Source: an uncultured Pelagibacteraceae bacterium (GTDB lineage Bacteria > Pseudomonadota > Alphaproteobacteria > Pelagibacterales > Pelagibacteraceae). From it: a DNA stretch of 60,985 bases. The position numbers were made by a program, and so were the translations under genes. The notes below the pieces were generated by a model that had not been told where the DNA came from, ran no database searches, and saw only the letters and a program-made list of their open reading frames with translations. The stretch covers positions 1-60,985 of the forward strand of contig CACKUI010000003.1 of the NCBI GenBank assembly GCA_902603305.1. Direction: 5' to 3'. Below are positions 10,116 to 18,082 of this stretch, one piece after another (the first letter of the stretch is position 1; every line of letters starts with the position of its first letter).

Positions 10116-10473
10116 TCCAAATTTGTCAAACACGCAGAACAAAATTTTATTTGAGGAGGCCACAGAACCACCAGGCTCAAGTGAATTAAATCATGAAAAA
10201 AGAGAGGGTGCCTATCATTGTGCTAATTGTGGAGTAAAGTTGTTTGACTCAAATACTAAATATGAAAGTGGATCTGGCTGGCCTTCATTCTATGAATCTT
10301 TGCCTGATGCATTTGAAACCACAACCGATTATCACATTGGTTATGCTAGAACCGAATATCATTGCAAGAATTGTGGAGGTCATCATGGTCATATATTTGA
10401 CGACGGCCCACAACCCACGGGCAAAAGATACTGTAATAACGGTGTTTGCTTGGTTTTTAAACCAAAAAAATAA
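10102..10473 (+). CDS. msrB: Peptide-methionine (R)-S-oxide reductase MsrB
   Basis: Repairs methionine-R-sulfoxide in proteins. The correct start is the ATG at 10102, giving 124 residues beginning Met-Lys-Lys-Ile-Asn-Pro; the frame stays open upstream only because it overlaps the deacetylase gene. Two zinc CxxC pairs are visible (Cys-Ala-Asn-Cys and Cys-Lys-Asn-Cys). The Ser-Gly-Ser-Gly-Trp-Pro-Ser-Phe core and the catalytic Arg-Tyr-Cys near the C-terminus are intact. It is the last gene of the operon; the 65 bp after it contain no clear terminator hairpin. Confidence 0.95.
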   Translation: MKKINPNLSNTQNKILFEEATEPPGSSELNHEKREGAYHCANCGVKLFDSNTKYESGSGWPSFYESLPDAFETTTDYHIGYARTEYHCKNCGGHHGHIFDDGPQPTGKRYCNNGVCLVFKPKK

Positions 10474-10538
10474 TACAAACTTAAAATTATCTTGTTAAAT
10501 TTTCTTGTCCAATATAGGTTTTTATATAAATACAAGTT

Positions 10539-11375
10539 ATGAAAAAAATACTTTTGGTCTCATTTCTCGTTTTATTTACAAGTAATTTGAGCGCAGATGT
10601 ATCCAATAATATTTCACAATATATATCTAATTTAATCCCTGGTGAGGGTGATACAGAGGTTAGTATTGATTTAAGAGAAAATAATAAACCCGATTATAGT
10701 ATTCTTACAGTAAGAGAGATTGAAAAAACTGAAAATGGAAATTTTTTTTCTCAGTTATCTTTATTTAATACAGAAAAAGATAATGATGAAAGAATTGTAG
10801 CAAATATTGGCTTAGGTAAAAGATCATTAAGCCAAGACAATTCGCTAATGACTGGTTTCAATGTTTTTCTCGATTATGACGATGCTGGAAACTTAAGATC
10901 TAGTTTTGGTTTAGAAGCAAGAAGTGCAGTTTTAGAATTTATGTACAATTATTATTTTGGACTAGATGATGCGTCAGATGAAAAAGTTTTAGATGGATAC
11001 GAATTAGGTTTGGCATCACAAATTCCTTATCTACATTGGGCAGATCTATTTATTAATACTTATGAATGGGAAGGTGTTTCTAGAGACGATGTAAAAGGCA
11101 CAAAAATTGGATCAGAATTATTATTAAGTCCAACATTAAATCTAGAAATTGCGTATGATGATAAAGACAAAAAGGGATTAGAAGATGAGTGGTATGCAAA
11201 AATAATGTTTGTTCATCCTCCAAGAAATAAAAATTCTTTACAAGATGGTTTCATAAGTGCAAATACATGGAGAGATCAAAAAGATATGTCTGGTCAATTG
11301 TTAACTAAAGTAAAACGTAATAATAAAATTTTTGTAGAATTTAACGGTAAATCAACAATATCGAGAGCTGATTAA
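10539..11375 (+). CDS. Inverse-autotransporter (intimin/invasin-type) beta-barrel protein without a passenger
   Basis: Likely an outer-membrane beta-barrel. Residues 1-19 form a signal peptide (Lys-Lys, hydrophobic core, Ser-Ala-Asp). The rest matches the inverse-autotransporter beta domain: Asn-Ile-Gly-Leu-Gly-Lys-Arg strand, Met-Thr-Gly-Phe-Asn-Val-Phe-Leu-Asp-Tyr-Asp hairpin, Gly-Leu-Glu-Ala-Arg-Ser, then alternating strands and the closing Val-Lys-Arg-Asn-Asn-Lys-Ile segment. In intimin and invasin that last segment leads into surface Ig-like domains; here the protein ends about 15 residues later, at 278. The stop overlaps the next start (TAATG), coupling it to a secreted protein. Assigned by motif memory, not by search. 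Confidence 0.7.
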   Translation: MKKILLVSFLVLFTSNLSADVSNNISQYISNLIPGEGDTEVSIDLRENNKPDYSILTVREIEKTENGNFFSQLSLFNTEKDNDERIVANIGLGKRSLSQDNSLMTGFNVFLDYDDAGNLRSSFGLEARSAVLEFMYNYYFGLDDASDEKVLDGYELGLASQIPYLHWADLFINTYEWEGVSRDDVKGTKIGSELLLSPTLNLEIAYDDKDKKGLEDEWYAKIMFVHPPRNKNSLQDGFISANTWRDQKDMSGQLLTKVKRNNKIFVEFNGKSTISRAD

Positions 11376-12151
11376 TGAAAACGACTTTTAGAATATTAAT
11401 ATTTGTAAAAATCATAATGTTCTTTTCATTTTCAACTTTGCATGCTGCAAGCACAACTGGCCTTGCAAGTGTATACAAAGTAACAATGAAAAAAGTAGAA
11501 TTATGTACAGCGAGTACAAGTGTTTCAAGTTGTGTTGGTGCAGTCGTAATAGGAAATACCGAAAAAGTTGTGGATATTGCATCCGTAAATGCAGGTGCTG
11601 CAGCTGCTTCATATGGAGATCCAGCACTTTTACCTTTAGGAGAAACTTATACTCATATGAGAGTTACTATAGATAGAAAATTTACCATTCAAGCTGATTT
11701 AGAAGTTTCAGGTGTTACAGATAATTGCACGACGACTGCAGCACTCTCTGGCTCTGCTTATCCTGCAGGAGCTTTAAGTGATAATGAAAAATATGACACA
11801 ACACCAATTCTTGCTGACGGGGGCACTGCTGCAGAAGCAGAATTATATTTAAAAAATGATCAAATGAAAGTTTGTGGAAATGCTGCTTGTACTGGAGTGG
11901 GTGATGCAAATACAATCACTTATGCTCAAGGTAGTGGATCGTCTACTTACCAAACTCAGCATGCAGATGGGAGCACCTCGGACGATCATGTAATGGTCTA
12001 TACTCTTACATCGCCTTACACTGTGTCTTTAACCCCTCCAATTATAGATATTAGTTTTGGTACTTCAGCAGCAATCAAAGCAACAGATGTTGGTTCCAAT
12101 TTTTGTATGTTTGACCCACAAGAACCAGTAGTTACAATAACTATTCAATAA
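11375..12151 (+). CDS. Secreted protein of unknown function, coupled to the beta-barrel gene
   Basis: I do not recognise the family. The 258-residue product has a clear signal peptide (residues 1-25, ending Leu-His-Ala-Ala-Ser). Mature sequence is rich in Ala, Ser, Thr, Gly and Val, with few Lys, unlike the Lys/Asn/Ile-rich neighbours. It contains seven or more cysteines in the exported part, among them a pair around Cys-Thr-Ala-Ser...Ser-Cys-Val and another in Val-Cys-Gly-Asn-Ala-Ala-Cys, suggesting disulfides. The C-terminal Pro-Val-Val-Thr-Ile-Thr-Ile looks like a beta strand. One-base overlap with the barrel gene suggests joint function, for example an exported partner or surface protein; this is inference. 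Confidence 0.6.
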   Translation: MKTTFRILIFVKIIMFFSFSTLHAASTTGLASVYKVTMKKVELCTASTSVSSCVGAVVIGNTEKVVDIASVNAGAAAASYGDPALLPLGETYTHMRVTIDRKFTIQADLEVSGVTDNCTTTAALSGSAYPAGALSDNEKYDTTPILADGGTAAEAELYLKNDQMKVCGNAACTGVGDANTITYAQGSGSSTYQTQHADGSTSDDHVMVYTLTSPYTVSLTPPIIDISFGTSAAIKATDVGSNFCMFDPQEPVVTITIQ

Positions 12152-12189
12152 AACTTCATAATCTTCATAATTTAATTTAGACTATATTT

Positions 12190-13428
12190 ATGAATAGAAA
12201 AGTTGATCATAAAATTATTCTAGCAAAAAAAAAGCTAAGAAAATTATCTAAAAATTATAAGCAAAATTTTAAAAATATTGAAAATTATATAAAAAAAGAG
12301 ATTTATGAAATAAAGAGGTTAAAGAACTTATCTAATAATATTATTCCTGAAATAAAGTATAAAGAACTTTTATCACCCAATTTACGAATAATTGATCAAA
12401 TAAAAAAAAGAGGATGTATTATTATTAGAGATGTATTTGATCAAAAAAAAATAGGTAAACTTAACAATGATCTAGAAAAATATATTGAACATAATGGATA
12501 TTACAATGATCAAAAAAAGAAAGAGGGTCTAGATAATTACTTTAGTGATTTAAAATCTGGTAAGCCTCAAATTTATGGATTGTATTGGTCAAAAGCTCAA
12601 ATTAAAATCAGGCACTCCCACAAAATGGCCAAAATTAAAAAATTTTTAAATAATCTATGGGTTTTTAAAAATGAGGAATATGAGGTATTTGATCCAAATC
12701 GAGAACTTTCATACGCTGACAGGATCCGAAGAAGAGAGCCAGGCGACAATAGTTTAGGTTTGTCACCACATTGCGATGCAGGGTCAGTTGAAAGATGGAT
12801 CGATCCTTCATATCAAAAAATTTATAGTGATATATTTTCAGATAGATTTAAAAATTTTAATCCATTCGATGCAAAATATAGAGATAGGACAATAGAATTT
12901 GAGTCTCCAGCAGTTGCTCATGTTTTTAGAACCTTTCAAGGATGGACAGCCTTAACTGAACAGGGCCCTAAAGATGGAACATTACAATTAATTCCTATTT
13001 CAAAAGCTATGGCTTATGTTTTAACTAGAGCATTATTAGAAGATGTTCCAGATAATGAGTTATGCGGATCGAAAGTTGGAAAAGCACTATCAGTAAATGA
13101 AACTTATCATAGCTTGCTCTTAGAAGGTTTAATTCCAATTCCCAAAATGTATCCAGGAGATACTATTTGGTGGCATCCCGATGTTATCCATGCAGTAGAA
13201 GACAAGCATTTAGGAAAAAATTTTTCTAATGTTATTTATGTTGGCGCAACCCCATATTGTAAAAAAAATTTAGATTATATTAACAAGCAATCAAAAAAGT
13301 TTTTAGAGGGAAAAAGTCCACCAGATTTTGCACCAGAAGACTTTGAGGTTAATTATAAAGGAAGGGTGACAGAAAAAGATCTAAGCGCTCTTGCAAAAAA
13401 ACAATTAGGTTTAGTTGATTGGAATTAA
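12190..13428 (+). CDS. DUF1479 (YbiU-type) Fe(II)/2-oxoglutarate oxygenase-like protein
   Basis: Member of the DUF1479/YbiU family with a cupin-like oxygenase fold; the substrate of the family is not established. The iron site reads His-Cys-Asp at residues 194-196, within Ser-Pro-His-Cys-Asp-Ala-Gly-Ser. A distal histidine pair is seen as Trp-His-Pro-Asp at 329 and Ile-His-Ala near 334. Length 412 is normal for the family. It stands alone with its own 38-bp upstream gap and ends 1 bp from a convergent glutaredoxin gene. Confidence 0.85.
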   Translation: MNRKVDHKIILAKKKLRKLSKNYKQNFKNIENYIKKEIYEIKRLKNLSNNIIPEIKYKELLSPNLRIIDQIKKRGCIIIRDVFDQKKIGKLNNDLEKYIEHNGYYNDQKKKEGLDNYFSDLKSGKPQIYGLYWSKAQIKIRHSHKMAKIKKFLNNLWVFKNEEYEVFDPNRELSYADRIRRREPGDNSLGLSPHCDAGSVERWIDPSYQKIYSDIFSDRFKNFNPFDAKYRDRTIEFESPAVAHVFRTFQGWTALTEQGPKDGTLQLIPISKAMAYVLTRALLEDVPDNELCGSKVGKALSVNETYHSLLLEGLIPIPKMYPGDTIWWHPDVIHAVEDKHLGKNFSNVIYVGATPYCKKNLDYINKQSKKFLEGKSPPDFAPEDFEVNYKGRVTEKDLSALAKKQLGLVDWN

Positions 13429-13429
13429 C

Positions 13430-13684
13430 TTACTTTAAAGATGCTTCTAGTTGACCAGTTTTTTCAAGTTCTCTAAGTTCTTGATAGCCACCGACATGAT
13501 CATCATTAAAAAAAATTTGAGGTATTGTTCTCCTTCCATTAGCTTTTTTAATCATTTCATCCCTAAGTTCTGGTCCAGTAGAGACATCAATAACTTTGTA
13601 CTCAAGATTATTTCTATTTAGTAATCTTTTTGCTGCATCACAAAAAGAACACATTGGGCCTGAATACATGGTAATATTTTTCAT
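13430..13684 (-). CDS. grxC: Glutaredoxin (dithiol, Grx3 type)
   Basis: Small glutathione-dependent thiol-disulfide oxidoreductase of 84 residues, the usual length for bacterial Grx3. The active site is Cys-Ser-Phe-Cys near residues 12-15 (Grx3 usually has Cys-Pro-Tyr-Cys), so it is dithiol with a non-standard middle pair. The glutathione-binding cis-proline is in Thr-Ile-Pro-Gln-Ile-Phe, followed by the Gly-Gly-Tyr turn. It is convergent with the DUF1479 gene and sits 28 bp downstream of the DUF2805 gene on the same strand. Confidence 0.93.
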   Translation of the reverse strand: MKNITMYSGPMCSFCDAAKRLLNRNNLEYKVIDVSTGPELRDEMIKKANGRRTIPQIFFNDDHVGGYQELRELEKTGQLEASLK

Positions 13685-13712
13685 ACTAAAGATATAATTA
13701 TATTTTTATAAT

Positions 13713-14012
13713 TTACCAGTTAAGAATTTCATTTTTTTTAATTTTTACTCTTATTTGTTTTCTTGAATATTCAAATTTTTTTCTATGTTTAATACTTTGT
13801 GAATTTACTCTTTTTCTCCATAACCTAAAAGATGAAGGTTTAAGACTTCTTCTCATTATCTTAATTACATCAGATTCAGTTTTGCCTGTTTTTTTTTCTA
13901 TCTCCTCAAATGTTATTCTGTCAGCCCAAGCTGCCCAGATAACCCAGTCTGGACTTCCTGGTTTTGGCTCAGGATTTTTGACTTTGGTTGTGGGCCTGTG
14001 ACTTTTTTTCAT
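13713..14012 (-). CDS. DUF2805 (TIGR03643) family small basic protein
   Basis: A 99-residue basic protein of a widespread uncharacterised family. Its conserved core includes Pro-Asp-Trp-Val-Ile-Trp-Ala-Ala-Trp-Ala-Asp-Arg-Ile-Thr-Phe, then a helix-turn-helix-like stretch (Thr-Gly-Lys-Thr-Glu-Ser-Asp-Val-Ile) and Arg-Leu-Trp-Arg-Lys-Arg. These features suggest nucleic acid binding, but the function is unknown. Gene order places it just upstream of grxC on the minus strand and divergent from the RhtB-type exporter; the 120-bp divergent gap carries two palindromes. Confidence 0.8.
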   Translation of the reverse strand: MKKSHRPTTKVKNPEPKPGSPDWVIWAAWADRITFEEIEKKTGKTESDVIKIMRRSLKPSSFRLWRKRVNSQSIKHRKKFEYSRKQIRVKIKKNEILNW

Positions 14013-14078
14013 AGATTTTTCAGCAAAACTTTAAATAAATTTTAATGCAAATTTTAATGCCTATGATAATATCACTTT

Positions 14079-14094
14079 TAGATAGTCCTATCTA
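14079..14094. promoter_or_regulatory. Palindrome 1 upstream of RhtB-type exporter
   Basis: A perfect inverted repeat with arms TAGATAG and CTATCTA around a TC centre. It contains the 10-mer GATAGTCCTA, whose exact reverse complement occurs in palindrome 2 at 14118-14127. The dyad form and position 39 bp before the exporter start fit a transcription factor operator; the regulator is not identifiable here. Confidence 0.5.
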
Positions 14095-14114
14095 GCCATC
14101 TTTAGCTCCCGGTT

Positions 14115-14133
14115 TTTTAGGACTATCCTAAAA
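14115..14133. promoter_or_regulatory. Palindrome 2 overlapping the exporter's ribosome-binding site
   Basis: Eight-base arms TTTTAGGA and TCCTAAAA around a CTA centre; the last base is the A of the exporter ATG. The only Shine-Dalgarno-like sequence, AGGA at 14119-14122, lies in the left arm. The site can fold on itself or pair with palindrome 1 over 10 bp, and both would hide the ribosome site, so it may act as an operator, an RNA switch, or both. Confidence 0.5.
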
Positions 14134-14747
14134 TGCTCCCATTAAACTATTTCCTTTTTCTACAAATTATTCTCTTTATGTTTATTACTCCTGGAACACC
14201 AAGGATTGTAATCATTTCATATTCAATGAATTATGGAGTAAAGAAATGTGTATGGACAGCATTAGGAGATGTTACTGCAAATATTATTCAAGCAACTCTT
14301 GTTATATTTGTTATTGGCTCATTTATTTCTGATAACCCTAAGTTGCTTAATACAATTAAGTGGATAGGAATAATTTATATTCTATATCTTGCTTATGATA
14401 TTTATAAATCTCGACCAAAAAGTATAAACTCTGATAAAAAATCAGAAAAAACTTTTTTATCTTTTTATAAAGATGGTTTTTTAGTTGCTGGAACAAGCCC
14501 TAAAGCTTGGATGTTTTTTCCTTTTATTTTTCCACAATTTATTGATTTCAACTCTAATTATGTTGCTCAATTTATTATTTTAATAACTACATATGTAATT
14601 TTAGATTTTTTATCTTTAATCGGTTACGCAATTCTAGCAAATAAAATGATAACTTGGGTTAAAGCTAATGCAAAGATTATAAACACAATTTCTGCGTGCG
14701 TTTTAATTGTAATTGCAGCAATAATTGCATTTATGCAACAATATTAG
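14133..14747 (+). CDS. RhtB/LysE-family amino acid exporter
   Basis: Inner-membrane exporter of 204 residues with about six membrane segments. The N-terminal Phe-Ile-Thr-Pro-Gly-Thr-Pro corresponds to the conserved Pro-Gly-Pro region of RhtB proteins, and Gly-Thr-Ser-Pro-Lys-Ala lies mid-protein. Family members export homoserine, threonine, lysine or related amino acids; the exact substrate is not readable. It is followed 92 bp later by a Liv-type binding protein gene. The immediate upstream palindromes suggest tight control, as expected for an exporter induced by its substrate. Confidence 0.85.
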   Translation: MLPLNYFLFLQIILFMFITPGTPRIVIISYSMNYGVKKCVWTALGDVTANIIQATLVIFVIGSFISDNPKLLNTIKWIGIIYILYLAYDIYKSRPKSINSDKKSEKTFLSFYKDGFLVAGTSPKAWMFFPFIFPQFIDFNSNYVAQFIILITTYVILDFLSLIGYAILANKMITWVKANAKIINTISACVLIVIAAIIAFMQQY

Positions 14748-14771
14748 TCTTTAATGCGATACTACTGTTAC

Positions 14772-14800
14772 TTGCAAAAAAATTAATTTCTTAGTTTAAT
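14772..14800 (+). promoter_or_regulatory. Candidate sigma-70-type promoter for the first Liv cassette
   Basis: TTGCAA at 14772-14777 and TTTAAT at 14795-14800 are separated by 17 bp. A strong ribosome-binding site, AAGAGGAG at 14828-14835, follows before the ATG at 14840. In such AT-rich DNA the hexamers may match by chance. Confidence 0.4.
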
Positions 14801-14839
14801 AAGGTTTAAATTAATTAATTAATAATAAAGAGGAGATAA

Positions 14840-16078
14840 ATGAAAATTAAAAACATTATAATTACATTTGTTTCTGCAATAGCAATTTTATTCTCAACTT
14901 CAGTTGTTTCCTTAGCAAAAGTTGTTGGAGATAAAATTATTTTAGGTGCTGCAATTTCTTTAACTGGAAAATATTCATCTAATGGAGTTCATACTCAAAA
15001 TGGTTACAATATGGCCGTTGACAGAATTAACGACATGGGTGGTATTAAAGTTGGAGGAAAAACTTATAAGTTTGATATTATCTATTATGATGATGAGTCA
15101 AATCCTAAAAGAGCAGCGCAACTTGCAGAAAGATTAATTTCACAAGATGGTGTTGAGTTTATGCTTGGACCTTATAGTTCAGGTTTAACGAAAGCAATTG
15201 CACCTGTTACAGAGAAGTACGGTGTTCCAATGGTTGAGGCTAATGGTGCATCAAGATCTTTGTTTACAAAAGGTTATAAATATTTATTCGCAGTGCTTGC
15301 GCCAGCGAACTTATATTTAGATGTTGCGATTGAAACAGCTGTGGAGTTAAACGGTGGAAAAGGTGTAAGAATAGCACAAGCTTTTGAGCAAGATGCATTC
15401 TCACAAGACGTTAGATTAGGTATTTTAGATGCTGCAGAGAGAACTGGATCTAAAATTATAATCGATGATAAACTTCCAAAAGAGCTAAACGACATGGCTG
15501 CAACTTTAGCAAAAGTTAAAGCTGTTAAACCAGATGTTTTGGTTGTATCTGGACACACAAAAGGTGCATTAACAGCTATTAGACAAATTGCTGAAATGAA
15601 AGTTGACGTTCCAATGTTAGCAATGACACACTGTGATGCTGCTAAATTATCTAAGCAACATGGTAAGAACTCACAGTACGCTTTATGTGCATCTCAATGG
15701 CATAAAACATTAACTTATAAAGATGATTTCTTCAAAGATGGCATGACATACGCTGCAGACTTTGAAAAATTATTTGGTTATGATCCGCCATATCAATCAG
15801 CAGAGTCTTCAGCTGCTTTGTTAGTTTTTAAAGATGCATTTGAAAGAGCAAATTCTTTTGATCAAAAGAAAGTAAGAGATGCTCTTGCTGATACTAATAT
15901 GCAAACATTCTATGGAAATATCAAATTTGCAGAAGGTGGTCAAAATGTTGACAAACCAATGGTATTGTTCCAAGTTATGTGTGATGATGCAGGAAAATGT
16001 GAAAATAAAGTTGTAGCTCCATTAAAATGGGCTTCAGCAGAATTAATTCACCCAATTCCTAAGTGGTCTGAAAGATAA
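14840..16078 (+). CDS. livJ: Liv-type ABC transporter periplasmic substrate-binding protein (cassette 1)
   Basis: Captures an amino acid or amide in the periplasm for the LivHMGF complex. Length 412, with a signal peptide at residues 1-27 and a type I periplasmic-binding fold: Gly-Ala-Ala-Ile-Ser-Leu-Thr-Gly-Lys near residue 36, Gln-Asn-Gly-Tyr region near 54, and Tyr-Asp-Asp-Glu-Ser-Asn-Pro near 85. A strong Shine-Dalgarno sequence and a candidate promoter precede it. A terminator hairpin right after it likely makes this the most abundant product of the cassette. Ligand may be branched-chain amino acids or another small polar compound; sequence alone does not decide. Confidence 0.88.
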   Translation: MKIKNIIITFVSAIAILFSTSVVSLAKVVGDKIILGAAISLTGKYSSNGVHTQNGYNMAVDRINDMGGIKVGGKTYKFDIIYYDDESNPKRAAQLAERLISQDGVEFMLGPYSSGLTKAIAPVTEKYGVPMVEANGASRSLFTKGYKYLFAVLAPANLYLDVAIETAVELNGGKGVRIAQAFEQDAFSQDVRLGILDAAERTGSKIIIDDKLPKELNDMAATLAKVKAVKPDVLVVSGHTKGALTAIRQIAEMKVDVPMLAMTHCDAAKLSKQHGKNSQYALCASQWHKTLTYKDDFFKDGMTYAADFEKLFGYDPPYQSAESSAALLVFKDAFERANSFDQKKVRDALADTNMQTFYGNIKFAEGGQNVDKPMVLFQVMCDDAGKCENKVVAPLKWASAELIHPIPKWSER

Positions 16079-16092
16079 TTAAAAATAATGTT

Positions 16093-16121
16093 AGCCCCCT
16101 AGTAATAGGGGGCTTTTTTTT
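16093..16121 (+). terminator. Rho-independent terminator/attenuator between the binding-protein and permease genes
   Basis: Perfect 9-bp stem AGCCCCCTA / TAGGGGGCT with a GTAA tetraloop at 16102-16105, followed by an uninterrupted T run. It is by far the most GC-rich hairpin in the region. It sits inside the operon, so partial read-through would give much more binding protein than membrane subunits. Confidence 0.9.
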
Positions 16122-16139
16122 ATATAGCATTTAGAAATT

Positions 16140-17033
16140 ATGGATTTTTTAATTTTCCAAGTTCCGATGTTAACTTTACAAGCTGTGCTAGATGGTTTGT
16201 TACTTGGAGTTTTATTTGCTTTAATCGCCTACGGAATGGCTCTCCAGTGGGGAGTTATGAATATTATTAACATTGCTCAAGGTGATCTAGTTATATTGGG
16301 AGGATACATTGCATACTTTATGTATTTGTATGGAATTCATCCTGCGTGGGGAGTAATAGTTTCGCCAATAATAATGTATTTTGTTGGAGTTATTATTTAC
16401 AAATTAGTTATTAACAAAGTTGTTGATAGAGACTTATTCATTTCGATTTTAGCGACGTTTGGAATAAGCATTTTATTTATGCAATTAATGAATTTTGCAT
16501 TTGGTGCAGATGTAGTTCTTGCAAACTCTGGATATGGAACAACAATGTTGTTTGATAATTCAGTTACATTGCCAAATTCAAAGATTTTTTCAGCATTTAT
16601 AAGTATTGTTTTTGCTATCGGACTTGTGATTTATATGAAAAAATCAAAGCTTGGGAGGGCTATTAGAGCTACAGCTCAAAATGCTAGAGCCGCAAAAATA
16701 TTAGGCGTAGATACTGAAAAAGTTTATGCAGCAACTTTTGGAATAAATGCTGCTCTTTGTGGAGTAGCTGGAGCACTTATTTCTATTACATTTACTATAC
16801 ACCCTTATATGGGTTTACCTTACACAATTAGATCTTTTATGATTGTAATTGTTGCTGGACTTGGAAATTTACCTGGTGTTGCAATGTCAGGTATGGGACT
16901 GGGTGTATTTGAGGAGTTTGCAGATTATATTTTAGGAACAGAATTTAGAATTGGTTCAGTATTTTTACTATTAGTTTTAATACTTGTTTATAGAAGATTT
17001 AAACTTTCAAGAAAAAGAGAATATCTAAAATAA
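16140..17033 (+). CDS. livH: Liv-type ABC permease LivH (cassette 1)
   Basis: First transmembrane subunit of the importer, 297 residues with about eight membrane segments. The N-terminal Gly-Leu-Leu-Leu-Gly-Val-Leu-Phe-Ala-Leu-Ile-Ala-Tyr-Gly pattern is characteristic of LivH. The EAA-type coupling loop is near residue 180 (Arg-Ala-Thr-Ala-Gln-Asn, then Ala-Lys-Ile-Leu-Gly-Val). It begins after the terminator and its stop abuts the livM start. It would pair with LivM in the membrane and take substrate from the upstream binding protein. Confidence 0.93.
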   Translation: MDFLIFQVPMLTLQAVLDGLLLGVLFALIAYGMALQWGVMNIINIAQGDLVILGGYIAYFMYLYGIHPAWGVIVSPIIMYFVGVIIYKLVINKVVDRDLFISILATFGISILFMQLMNFAFGADVVLANSGYGTTMLFDNSVTLPNSKIFSAFISIVFAIGLVIYMKKSKLGRAIRATAQNARAAKILGVDTEKVYAATFGINAALCGVAGALISITFTIHPYMGLPYTIRSFMIVIVAGLGNLPGVAMSGMGLGVFEEFADYILGTEFRIGSVFLLLVLILVYRRFKLSRKREYLK

Positions 17034-18082
17034 TGAACAAAAATATTATTTTATATGGTGCTATTTTAATATTTGGTATTGCCGCACCTTTTATTTTTCC
17101 AGCATTTAAAGTTCAATTATCAATCCTTTGTATATTAATAATTCTAGCTATCACTTGGAACGTCCAAGGCGGTGAAATGGGTTACAATACTTTTGGAAAT
17201 ATTTTGTTTTATGGACTGGGAATGTATTTATGTGCTTCAGTTCAAGTAGGAATGTTTTTTCCTTTAGGAGAGTGGACTGAGGGTGGTGGAGAAAAAACTT
17301 TTGTTCATACTCCTGCTCAATTTTTTCAAGGGTTTGCAGTTGGTTTGGCAGTTGCAGCAGTAGTCCCAGCAATTATAGCTGGTTTAATTGGTTATTCAAT
17401 TTTAGGTTTAAGAGGACATTATTTTGCAATCTGCACATTAGGTTTAGGAGTTGCGGCTGGAGAAATTTCTGGTGGAATAGAAATCATTGGGGCAGGACAA
17501 GGTTTTACAACACCACCATTTCCTAATGTCGATAGGTTAGAAGCAAGAGGTGAGTTTTTCTACTTTTGTAGTTTTATAGTTTTGGTATTCACCTTTCTTG
17601 CAGTTAAAGCAATTTATTCAACAAGATTTAAACTTGTTCTTAATGCAATTAGAGATAACGAAGATAAGGCTGAAGCAATGGGTATTCAAACAATGAAATA
17701 TAAAATTATTGGTTGGATGATCTCTGCATTTTTCTGTGGTCTTGCTGGAGGTATTATGGGTGGATTAGTTGGATATATAGACTCAACTGATGTTGCATTT
17801 GATGGAAGAGAAATGGGAGTATTCATGGTCTTGATGGCTATTCTTGGAGGAAAAGGAACCTTGTGGGGCCCAGTAATTGGTGCAACTTTATTTCATATAT
17901 TTAAGGAAGGTTTTTGGACTTTCTTCTTAGGTTGGCAGTATGTTGCTCTTGGAGTTTTGATTGTTGTAATTGTTATCTATTTCCCAGAAGGCATTATGGG
18001 TTGGTTAAGAGAAAAGTATCCAGAGAGATTTGGTGAAGTTGTGGATGAAGCAGATCGGAAAGCACAGGTTACGCTTAAATGA
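17033..18082 (+). CDS. livM: Liv-type ABC permease LivM (cassette 1)
   Basis: Second transmembrane subunit, 349 residues. Typical LivM features are Leu-Arg-Gly-His-Tyr-Phe-Ala-Ile in the middle and the coupling loop Ala-Ile-Arg-Asp-Asn-Glu-Asp-Lys-Ala-Glu-Ala-Met-Gly. The C-terminal Phe-Pro-Glu-Gly-Ile-Met-Gly motif is also usual. An insertion of acidic, Gly-rich residues around 75-90 lies between the first segments. Its end overlaps livG by 4 bp (ATGA), so subunits are co-translated. Confidence 0.93.
   Translation: MNKNIILYGAILIFGIAAPFIFPAFKVQLSILCILIILAITWNVQGGEMGYNTFGNILFYGLGMYLCASVQVGMFFPLGEWTEGGGEKTFVHTPAQFFQGFAVGLAVAAVVPAIIAGLIGYSILGLRGHYFAICTLGLGVAAGEISGGIEIIGAGQGFTTPPFPNVDRLEARGEFFYFCSFIVLVFTFLAVKAIYSTRFKLVLNAIRDNEDKAEAMGIQTMKYKIIGWMISAFFCGLAGGIMGGLVGYIDSTDVAFDGREMGVFMVLMAILGGKGTLWGPVIGATLFHIFKEGFWTFFLGWQYVALGVLIVVIVIYFPEGIMGWLREKYPERFGEVVDEADRKAQVTLK

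Noticed and set aside
10244..10498. 84-codon open frame overlapping msrB
   Set aside because: Same strand, other frame, inside a well-supported gene; no family likeness.
11412..11915. Two antisense open frames in the secreted-protein gene
   Set aside because: They are His/Leu/Gln-rich, as expected from the reverse of an Ala/Ser/Gly-rich coding sequence, and have no ribosome site.
14013..14132. tRNA or known riboswitch in the gap before the RhtB exporter
   Set aside because: No cloverleaf or T-loop sequence, and no match I can recall to named SAM, glycine or preQ1 consensus; kept only as palindromes.
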